A stretch of 64,000 bases of DNA from Linanthus parryae (lineage: Eukaryota; Streptophyta; Magnoliopsida; Ericales; Polemoniaceae). Under the pieces are notes generated by a model. That model searched no databases and had not been told where the DNA came from. It saw only the letters and a list, made by a program, of their open reading frames with translations. Positions 56,131 through 64,000 of this stretch are shown here, one piece after another. The stretch lies in contig JALGPY010000001.1 in NCBI GenBank assembly GCA_023055425.1, forward strand, positions 140,517,368-140,581,367, in the 5' to 3' direction. The position numbers were made by a program, and so were the translations under genes. Numbering within the stretch: the first letter of the stretch is position 1; each line of letters begins with the position of its first letter.

Positions 56131-57639
56131 GTAGCAGTTTCACGAATTATTTATTTTGAAAGATCGTATTGAAACTCATTGATCATTTCATATATGGAGT
56201 TACCGTTGTAGAATATCATGCTTGAATTAATACTATATATGTTTATGGTTGTACTTTCTTGATTTTATTTGGGATAGTTGCCCTGACGGCAAGGGCTATC
56301 CCCTAGTATACGAAATTCTGGCACGAAGGGACCGTTTTACCTGTTGCCGCGAATTTCTGGAGAAATTTCTGAGATTTTTGGAGCTCCTTGAAGCTCTCGT
56401 AGCCCCCTTCAATCTGTCCTTCTTGTCTTCATCCGCTAATTTCCAATGTTTGCCGTAGATCTAAATTCCTCTCGCGGCACCCTACCTTAGCTCTCCCTCT
56501 CTCGCCCACACTCGTTTTGGGATTCAATGGTTTGTGCCTCAAAGAATAGATTTTTTTTTTTTTTTTTTTACCTTGCTCTCTAACCCGAATGTCAGCTAAA
56601 GTGCAATGTGACTTTTTCTTCATATAATCACATTGAGCGAACATGCTGACAAAATAATCACTTGTTTGTTCTCAAAAATGTTTGTTCTGTTAAATGTTTT
56701 AGCGTATTTTAAGACAACATTTTCACTTGCAATGCGTGATAGAAGAACTTCATCATGTTTTCATAAGTCGCATTGTGAAAAATTGGATTAGAAGGACAAT
56801 GGTGAAGTGGTGCTGAGACTACAAGCCCTTGTAGTGTCCCAATTGGTATGGAGATTCTCTTGCAATTGCATATGAAGGAGGGGTCCCTTTATTCCTCCTT
56901 TCCGGTAACTAATGGTACACTCCATTCTGCAAAATCTCTAACCTGCCTCTATCTTCCCAAGCTTTTAGGTCTCATAAACAGTTACGGCTATTGGAGAAAT
57001 GCATTGCTCTCTCTTAAAGAAGAAGATTCTGACATTTCACACACAGAAGAATGAGAGGAAGAAGTAGTAGAAGAAGAAGAAGAAGTCGCACGACGAAGAT
57101 ATACGACTATTTGTGTTAATTTTCATTCAATTTGTGTTATCTTAGTCACGTGCGTGTTTATAAATGCGGAAGCTAGCTATTTTTGAACTTAGAAACTTAT
57201 TTAGTAGAAACTACTGGCTCGACAAAAAGCAATTTGATGGCGTCACTTTACATATAGTCTTTCATAGATTGTCGGAACCTTTTCTTAAATATTTCTTATC
57301 CCAGAAATACTGAAGTATCCTCGAATAGACAATTACCAATTCCGCTACAAATTAACAATATGTTGTCGTAAGAAAACTATTAAACTAATCAAGTAGGCAA
57401 ATATTTTTACAGTGGTTAATTAATAAATCGATTGTATGCATGATGGTGGTCATAAGGGTACATTTTACTAATTGATTGATTGTGCATGGTGGGTGCCTGC
57501 TAGATATATATTTGGCAACTTTACCACCCCTACCCCTGGTAGAGTCCTGGCTGAGAGTTGGTTGTTTTACATGAATGACTTCTTTACCAAGTGTCTGCCT
57601 ACTAAGCATTGCCCCCGTGGTCTCCTCTTCCTGTGGGGT

Positions 57640-58060
57640 GGCTTAAACTTAACTGTGATGTAGCCTGTAAACCTTCTTAGATGGGTATTGGGGGGCTAAT
57701 CAGGGACTCTGAGGGTAGCTAGATCAAAGGTTTTTTTGCTTCATGGTGTTCTCTGTTTCTCCTTTGATTACTGAAGCTCTTGCCCTCCTTGCTGGCTTGC
57801 AACTGGCTAATATGTTTCACTTGTCTCACATTATTGTTAGCACATATTGTCTTGAGCTTGTTAATCTGTTTCACGATCCTGAACTTGAACATAGTTTTGG
57901 GTGTATTATCATGAAATGCAGGCTGTTAGAGAGTGATCTCCAGACTACCTTGAGGCATGAGCACACATCCTTGTTGTTTCTGCTGCTCATGATGCCTACC
58001 ACTGTGTTTCTGCTTTTAATTCCATGTCCCCCCCCCCCCCAATTTGAACCTCCTTAGGTT
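57640..58060 (+). pseudogene. Plant RVT_3/RNase H-like fragment (LINE-type)
   Basis: Broken frames read LNCD, then GIGGLIRDSEG, a stop, GFFASWCS, and after a frameshift SPLITEALALLAGLQLA and CLELVNLFHDPELEHS. These are consecutive blocks of the RNase H-like domain found at the C-terminus of plant LINE ORF2 and in RVT_3 proteins. It is present only in unit 2 of the duplication and ends after a C-run at 58027-58040. It is non-functional. Confidence 0.75.
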
Positions 58061-58106
58061 GGTTGCTAATCTAAGTCCAATTGATCAAAAGAATGTAGCA
58101 ATTTCA

Positions 58107-58202
58107 GCAAATAGATGCTAGCTCAGTGGTAGAGTGTTTGAAGCACTTGCACGAGGTCCCGAGTTCGAACCTGGCTATATGATTTAATTCTAAAAAAATG
58201 TA
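58107..58202 (+). mobile_element. tRNA-derived SINE (copy 2)
   Basis: It has TGCTAGCTCAGTGGTAGAGTG (A box), GAGTTCGAACC (B box) and the tail CTAAAAAAA, between GTAGCAATTTCA (58095-58106) and GTAGCAGTTTCA (58203-58214). It occupies the same place as the SINE in unit 1, so the insertion predates the duplication. Confidence 0.8.
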
Positions 58203-58748
58203 GTAGCAGTTTCACAATTTGTTTATTTTGAAAGATCGTATTGAAACTCCTTAATCATTTCATATGTTTATGGTTGTACTTTCTTGATTTTATTTGAGAT
58301 AGTGCCATGAGGGCAAGAGCTATCCCCTAATATTTGAAATTCTGGCAAGAAGGAACCGTTTTACCGGTTGCCTCGAATTTTTCTAGAGAAATTTCTGAAA
58401 TTTTTGGAGCTCCTTGAAGCTCTCGTAGTCCCCTTCAATCTGTCCTTCTTCGTCTTCATGGGCTAATTTCTACCTGGTTGCCGTAAATCTAAAATTTCCC
58501 TCATGACACCCTAACTCGCTCTGCCTCTCTCGCCGGCACTCGTTCTGGGATTCAATGGTTTGTGCCTCAAAGAATAGAATAAAAATTTACCTTGCTCTCT
58601 AACCCGAATGTCAGCTTAAGTGCACGGTAACTTTTTCTTCATATAGTCACATTGAGCGATCATGCTCTTTCTAACAGAATAATCCCTCGTCTCAAAATGC
58701 TTGTTCTGTAAACTTTTTTCACGTATTTAAGACAATTATTTCACTTAA

Positions 58749-59163
58749 AGCTTGTTTGGTATCCGTTTAAAAACAAGAAAAACAGTGAGGAAAAACATGC
58801 TGAAAAAACACGTTTAAAACTAGAATAAAAAACTGTTTGATATCCATTTAAAAACAGTGTTTAAAATAAAAAACACATTTAACAACATTACTAAATTTCA
58901 ACTTTAATTTGCTTGAATATCATTTTGACGTACAATACCGACGTATATTTGATTTTTTTTGCATCTAATCATAGTTGAAATGTCTTTAAACACCAACTGT
59001 GTGAAAAAACACCAAAAAAACACCACTTTTGTTGTTTTTTTAAACAACTGTTTTTTTAATATTTTTTGTTTTTAAACAGGCAAAAAGACAGGCATATCAA
59101 ATGAGTTTAAATAAAACACATTGTTTTTAATCAAAGTTGATTAAAATAGTGACGCCAAACATG
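58749..59163. mobile_element. hAT-like MITE, unit 2 only
   Basis: The left end AGCTTGTTTGGTATCC and the right end GCCAAACATG are inverse. The flanks TTCACTTA and TGCACTTA differ at one base and would be a diverged 8-bp duplication. Unit 1 (about 56722-56735) has a single CACTT at this place. The interior is AT-rich and non-coding, with a secondary inverted repeat of GTTTAAA words. Confidence 0.7.
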
Positions 59164-59208
59164 CACTTATAACGCATGATAAAAAAAACTTCATAAAGTT
59201 TCACACTA

Positions 59209-59466
59209 CAATTGTTTCTTCTCTTTCAGCTTACTTCACTTCTTGACACTATTCACAGGGTCACTTTGACCCGATGATTTGGTTAGCAAAATGATACACA
59301 AATTTTGTAATATTTGCATGATCTTGTAGAGTAAATCTTATTCTACAATACTACGAAAAAAACTGACAAAAAATTATATCGTTTTACAATCTAAATCACC
59401 ATGTGAAAGTGACTCAGATACGGATAAAAAAGTCAGCCTAAGCTGAAAGAGAGGAAACGGAGATAA
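59209..59466. mobile_element. Stowaway-like MITE, unit 2 only
   Basis: The left end includes TTTCTTCTCTTTCAGCTTA and the right end its near inverse (GCTGAAAGAGAGGAAACGGAG), between TA dinucleotides. Internal words (CACTTTGACC..ATGATTTGG..AGCAAAATGATA) are shared with the MITEs at 55847-56106 and 61041-61299. Unit 1 lacks it (about 56757-56770). Confidence 0.8.
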
Positions 59467-59692
59467 TACGTCGCATTGTGAAAACTTGGATTAGGAGGAC
59501 AATGGTGAAGTGGGTCAAAGAACTACAAGCCCTTGTAGTGTCCCAATTGGTGTGGAGATGCCCTTGCATATGAAGGAGGGGTCCCTTTATTTTTTCTTTC
59601 CGGTAACTAATGGTACACTCCATTCTGCAAAATCTCTGACCTGTCTCTATCTTCCCATGCTTTTAGGTCTCATAAACAGTTACAGCTACTGT

Positions 59693-61040
59693 CTAACTGC
59701 TTTTTTCCATAAGTACCCTCACTCTCACTCAAAAGAGCAAGCAAGTGAAGGCTCCACAGGTACTACACCACACGTGATGATCTCTGACTCACTCAATACC
59801 GCCGAATGATGACCCACCACCGCTGCCACCACCACCACCACCGTCCTATCGCCTTCCACTTCCCACATGTTACCCCCGTCAACACTTCATTCATTGGTCT
59901 TGCCCTGATGGAATGGGAGTAGTGCTACTTGTGTACTACTGCATCTGCATGCATCTTTTTAACACAAACCTAACCAACCTAAGATTAAAACATGATGAGA
60001 TCACAAATAGAAAGAAATAAAAGTAAAAATAAAAAACCTCAACTTGGAGTGTAACCCCTTTCCTACTTTCCAAAAGCTGTTGTGGGAAAGTAGTTGCTTT
60101 CTAAAAAACAAAAAAAACAAAACTTTACCGAACACAAAAATACTGTTTTTGAATTCGGAAAGTAGCGTTCTAGAAAGTAAAAGCATTACTAAACGGGCTC
60201 TTAGTGTCTTTTTGGCAACTCCGCTTTCAAAAATATTTTTTTAATTAAAACATGTTTACTATGTTATTTTTCTGACATTTAGTTATTTTCCCACGATTAT
60301 AAACCTTTGCTGAACAGGCTCTTGGCAGAGTATTTTCATATGTGGAGAGTTGTGCATTTTACTTCCATGGCAATTTGCGAGACAGGAACCTTTGAATCTA
60401 ATGCAAATAGGTTTAGTGTTCGAGTAGGCTCAAATTTTCCCTCAGTTTTTAAGAAAATGTGCAATACTCAAGTGGGAAGAATTAGAAAAAATGGAGGTAG
60501 TAGATTTTTTATAAGTATTGCAGACTAATTTAGGGTGAGTTTGACAGACTGATTTTTGGTGGAAAATTGGTTTTCGCTTTACTATTGTTTTTTTTTTTTT
60601 TTTTTTTTTGCTTAAATAAGTGTGTTTGATGATGGTTTTTATTTTACGTTAATGCTGGAGAAACGTGTTTGATAGTGATTCTTAAACTAGATACAGTAGA
60701 TTAAATGACAAATGTACACTCTGTTTGGAGTATTTTTTTGACTGATTCACAAATTCAAGAAAAAAAATTAATGATTTTATGAGAGTAGATGATTTCTTGA
60801 AAGTTAACAAATTCAACAACGGGTATTGTGACATTCAAAAAATCAAAATTTGCTTACTTAAATTCAACAAAAAGTTAACTAAGAAATTGTAATCGCAGCG
60901 AAAGTCATTATCTTTTCATGAAATTAAAAATTTAGAGAAGTTAAACCTCCTAATTAGGTCATAACATTCGCTAAGAGGCTAATTTCACCGAAAGAAAGCT
61001 ACTATCCGTAACGGAACACTATCCCAAACTAATCAGAGTA
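59693..61040. other. Spacer, no gene seen
   Basis: It contains a CCACC-rich patch at 59812-59845 and a T homopolymer at 60586-60609. A 73-codon frame at 60307-60528 has no recognisable domain. Confidence 0.45.
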
Positions 61041-61167
61041 CCCCTTTGTCCCAGCTCTTTCTTCTTAAATTGACTTTTACCACTATTCACTTGGTTAGTT
61101 TGACCCAGTTATTTGTATAGCAAAATGATAACAATTTAATTAATCTTTTCATGGCATTGTAGACTAA

Positions 61168-61210
<43 letters not shown>

Positions 61211-61299
61211 TCTCGTTTTGCTATGCGAATCACCCGATCAAAGTGTCCCGATACAAGTCAAAAAGTTAACTTAAAAAAAAGAGTGGTGGGCCGGAATGA
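61041..61299. mobile_element. Stowaway-like MITE with internal A-tract
   Basis: It starts CCCCTTTGTCCCAGCTCTTT and ends in a diverged inverse (GAGTGGTGGGCCGGAATGA), flanked by TA. It shares the internal ATTCACTTGGTTAGTTTGACC and TAGCAAAATGATA words with the other copies here. An A-run of about 36 lies at 61172-61207. Confidence 0.7.
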
Positions 61300-61489
61300 T
61301 ATTAGTGTTATGAAATTTTGGTTAAAAAAAGAAATAAAAGTGTACTTTTCCAAATTGGAAGTAGCGAAAAATATATTTTACCCTTGAAATTTGATTAGTG
61401 GCATGTCACATGTCGGATGGTCGTACTTCACTTTAGAAATTAGCTAAAATACACCTTCATCCCCCCATACTGACATTTTAACTTCTTTA

Positions 61490-61841
61490 GAGCATCTCCA
61501 ACAATAAAATCAATGTTTAGCTAAATTTTAACTAGTGTGAATTCTAACTAACATAATTTCTCAGTCTTTGCTCCAATGGTGTTATGTATTTTACATAACT
61601 TTTTTTGAGGAATGTATTTTACATAATTTTGTGTGTATTGAATTATAAAAATATATATTTATTAAATTAAATTAGGAGAGAGAGACACAAAAAAACTACC
61701 TACCTACTTTCTAGCTAGTTACTTGTAGAGAGCAAGATGTAAAGTATTGAGCCGTTTACTTAGCCCATTGGAGCTCGTTATTTCTTCTAGTTATGTATAT
61801 TATAACTAAACTAACTTTTTAACCTAACCATTGGAGATGTG
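61490..61841. mobile_element. MITE with GAGCATCTCCAA termini
   Basis: GAGCATCTCCAAC at the left and CCATTGGAGATGTG at the right are inverse. The core is AT-rich and non-coding. Such ends are common in plant PIF/Harbinger- and hAT-derived MITEs. The target duplication is unclear. Confidence 0.6.
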
Positions 61842-63123
61842 TGCCAAGTTTAGGACACTTACACTTTGTGGTTGTGTCATCTCTTACTTTAAGAAGACAA
61901 ATTCGTCCAAAGCTCTACTACAATCACTGACGGATATAACTCCCAAACTAACGTCACAATATGAGAGTGTAGATGTTTGACAATATAGCAAACTTGAGGG
62001 GTGAAAGTCTCTTTTATCAATACAAAATCAATCAAAGGCTATGACATGCATCATAAAAGTGCATGCCCTACATATTTACTGCTGTAATTATTTACATTGA
62101 TAGTGTAACAACTTATCATATATTACGGGAAAATTAGTGATGCTCATATCAGGATGCATCAGTTTTAACGTATATTCGACTTATGGTGGATTTGATGTGT
62201 GAGTGCGCGATTCCGAAGGTGTCGCACTCTGTTGTCATGGAAGCCCACAAGCTGGCGATTGCAGCTGCACATAACTGGGATATTTTGTTTGTGTGTCCCC
62301 CCATTTGATCAGTTTGGTTGCACGGTCTTAGTTGGTTCTCTAAGATTCATGTGTAGACTACTACCTTTGTCTCACCAAGTTCTTCATATCGATCTGAACT
62401 TTTTTATCTGTAATCATGTCCTTTGATCCGGTGTTTTAAATAATAAAATAATGCAATTTTTTGTTAATTTTTTTTAACATTGTAGAGCTACAACACCGTA
62501 AAATGATTATCAAATCCTTGCACCGTTTTAGTAATTAAATCGTCGTGTGAAAATGACTCAATAAATAGCAATAAAAAATAAAGTACGAACTGTAGTTGCT
62601 TTAAGGTATCTCTCACCAGCTGGGTTCACCTCATCATAGGAGTATGACTCCTAGTCTCTATTATTGTGTTTTTAGGCTCATGTCGATACTGGTCCTCCTC
62701 CTGTACTTAGCTTTAGTGTCTCTCTCACCACGTATTTCTACTTAAATTTACCTTTTGGAACAAAAAAGAAGTGCATGGTTTGATTTAGAGGGACGCTATA
62801 CTTCACCAATTTTTCTTCACCCTTTATGTTCACCTCTTATATGTCAAAATATAATTATTTAGGGTATTTTTTTAAGATATTTTTATAATTACCAATCAGA
62901 CATATCCACATAAAAGATGAAATTAAGGGATAAAAAAAAACATAAGAGATGAAATTAAGGGGTAAAAAAAAAGTTGACGTTTAAGCATTTCCCTTTAAAT
63001 TAACACTACCATAAAGTACAAGCATCAGAAACAGTAATTTTCCGGCAATAACTAAACATTAACCAAATGCATGGGTTTTATTCTTTTACGCCGATCCCAC
63101 AGAATCCGACAAATCCTGACCGT
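61842..63123. other. Spacer with MITE and RNase H-like debris
   Basis: At about 62470-62590 lies the right part of a Stowaway-like copy (AAAATGATTATCAAATCC, CGTGTGAAAATGACTCA). At 62210-62290 a short frame (VVMEAHKLAIAAAHNWDI) faintly resembles the plant RVT_3 RNase H-like domain. Nothing else is seen before the ARM gene. Confidence 0.4.
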
Positions 63124-64000
63124 TCATGCTCCCTCCTGAATCACATCAGACCGTTCGCTCTCCTGAAGAATCTTCAGTAACTGGGCCCCTTTCCTCATCC
63201 CTCTCACACTACACCCACCTCGCAACGCGAGCGTCACCGCACGCGCCACTGCATCCGGCGGCGCCCTCACGCCGTCGCCGCTCCCACCACTGTAGATCAC
63301 GGAAAGAACGCTAATCGCGTACTCCTTCCCCCTCCCGGCCGTCTTCCCCATCACCTCCACCATCATCGGCACCGCCAGCGCGTGGGTTCTGATCTCATCC
63401 GCCCCCTCCGCCACCGTGCAGAGCAGTTCCAGCGCCGCCAGTGCCCTCTCCGCCGCCGCACCCTCCAAGTCCGCCAGCGCCTCCACCACCTCCCTCACCG
63501 CCCCCGCTTCCACCGCCACGCGCCTGTTCCCCTCAGCCAAACATAGCGCTAGTAGAACTTTAGTTGCCGATTTTGCCCCTGCCTTTTCCTTCAAATACCC
63601 AACAACTCCCTCCATGACCTTTTCCGGACACAACCCATCAGCACATGGGTTCGGGACTAGAGACCGTTCAAGCATGTGGAGGGCGTTGGAGCGGTCGAAG
63701 TCGGAGTCGGAGCTGAACTGGAGCTCCGCCACGTGGAATATTTCCGGTAGATTAGGAGACGGGTTTGGTCTCGGGTTCGGGTCGGGTTTACGGGTCGGGT
63801 CGGGTTCGGGTGAGTTTGGGATGGGGAATCTCCACTGGGTGAAGCTCTGGGAGGTGTTGGAAGAGGAAGAGGAAGAGGATTCGGGTTGTGGTTGTGGTGG
63901 TGGTGGTGGGTGGTGGTGGTGGTCGGAGTTTAGTAGAGGGAGAGGTGGAGGGTGAGTGGTGGTGGGGCTGAGGACGTTTTGTGTGCAGTGGCGGAACAAA
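63124..64000 (-). CDS. Armadillo-repeat protein, U-box-family-like C-terminal half, 5' end cut by window
   Basis: A continuous minus-strand frame of 291 codons to a TGA at 63124. The first codon inside the window is TTG, so the true start lies beyond 64000. The N-terminal part is low-complexity (Pro, His, Ser-rich, to about residue 90). It is followed by leucine/alanine-rich helices in armadillo pattern: ALHMLERSL, VMEGVVGYLKEKAG, ATKVLLALCLAEGNRRVAVEAGAV, ALAALELLCTVAEGADEIR and GKEYAISVLSVIY, then MRKGAQLLKILQE. These match the C-terminal ARM region of plant U-box E3 ligases, but no U-box is seen, so ubiquitin-ligase activity should not be assumed. No intron is evident. GC content (about 60%) is well above the surroundings. 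An intronless ARM-only gene lies near EMF1 in Arabidopsis as I remember it (At5g11550), which would make this pair syntenic. Confidence 0.85.
   Translation of the reverse strand, partial: LFRHCTQNVLSPTTTHPPPLPLLNSDHHHHPPPPPQPQPESSSSSSSNTSQSFTQWRFPIPNSPEPDPTRKPDPNPRPNPSPNLPEIFHVAELQFSSDSDFDRSNALHMLERSLVPNPCADGLCPEKVMEGVVGYLKEKAGAKSATKVLLALCLAEGNRRVAVEAGAVREVVEALADLEGAAAERALAALELLCTVAEGADEIRTHALAVPMMVEVMGKTAGRGKEYAISVLSVIYSGGSGDGVRAPPDAVARAVTLALRGGCSVRGMRKGAQLLKILQESERSDVIQEGA

Larger units (their letters stand above)
55230..56996. repeat. Tandem segmental duplication, unit 1
   Basis: Unit 1 begins AATGCATTTGCTCTC and ends CAGTTACGGCTATTG. It matches unit 2 (56997-59692) in order over its whole length apart from inserted elements and small indels. 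It includes CTATTTGTGTTAATTTTCATTC, the SINE, the block with CTTGAAGCTCTCGTAG, and the AAGGAGGGGTCCCTTTATT block. It carries a Stowaway MITE that unit 2 lacks. A T-run lies at 56550-56570. No gene is recognisable. Confidence 0.88.
56997..59692. repeat. Tandem segmental duplication, unit 2
   Basis: It begins AATGCATTGCTCTC and ends CAGTTACAGCTACTG. The 930-bp size difference from unit 1 is explained by three unit-2-only insertions (an RNase H fragment at 57508-58085, an hAT-like MITE at 58749-59163 and a Stowaway-like MITE at 59209-59466) minus the unit-1-only MITE. The shared sequence is diverged by substitutions and small indels, so the duplication is not recent. Confidence 0.88.

Noticed and set aside
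57743..58057. 104-codon ORF as an independent gene
   Set aside because: It is the in-frame part of an RNase H-like fragment with an upstream stop and frameshift, present in only one unit of a duplication.
63126..63955. 62- and 179-codon plus-strand ORFs
   Set aside because: They are antisense shadows of the GC-rich armadillo-repeat coding region.

Overview
This is a stretch of plant nuclear DNA, probably from a eudicot. It has AT-rich spacers, spliced genes with GT-AG introns, Ty1/copia elements with initiator-methionine tRNA primer sites, very large solo LTRs, Stowaway-like MITEs and a tRNA-derived SINE. I could not name the species. Only three host genes are visible, and two of them run off the window ends.

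Layout. 1-2900 (minus): the 5' half of a tesmin/TSO1-like CXC (TCX) gene, cut by the left edge. 3743-4617: a solo LTR with a perfect target-site duplication (TSD). 6331-10863: a very large solo LTR (TSD AAATA) that contains a copia solo LTR (TSD TATAT). 11440-19622 (plus): a full-length but coding-dead copia element (TSD ATAAG). 20575-29060 (minus): a member of the same copia family with LTRs that look identical, an open 1316-codon gag-pol frame and TSD CATTG, inserted in an older copia relic. 29417-31585: a second solo LTR of the large family (TSD TAGGG), apparently in the same relic. 32459-37445 (minus): a compact intact copia of another lineage with 336-bp LTRs, an open 1430-codon gag-pol and TSD CTAAC. 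37446-46500: spacer with MITEs, microsatellites and a 66-bp tandem repeat. 46500-53550 (plus): a complete EMBRYONIC FLOWER 1 (EMF1) homologue in five coding exons, with a 5'UTR intron and an upstream ORF. 55230-59692: a tandem segmental duplication whose two units carry different MITE insertions. 59693-63123: spacer with more MITEs. 63124-64000 (minus): an armadillo-repeat gene cut by the right edge.

The host genes do not form an operon or pathway. TCX (DREAM-type CXC factor) and EMF1 (plant Polycomb-associated protein) are both nuclear chromatin regulators, and the ARM-repeat gene beside EMF1 may reflect conserved synteny with Arabidopsis. The long region between TCX and EMF1 is built mostly of nested retrotransposons whose order of arrival can be read from TSDs. 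The most unusual signal is that both internal regions of the long-LTR copia family encode Lys where the integrase DDE motif should have its catalytic Glu, although one copy looks very recently inserted. No CRISPR array, rRNA or functional tRNA gene was seen.
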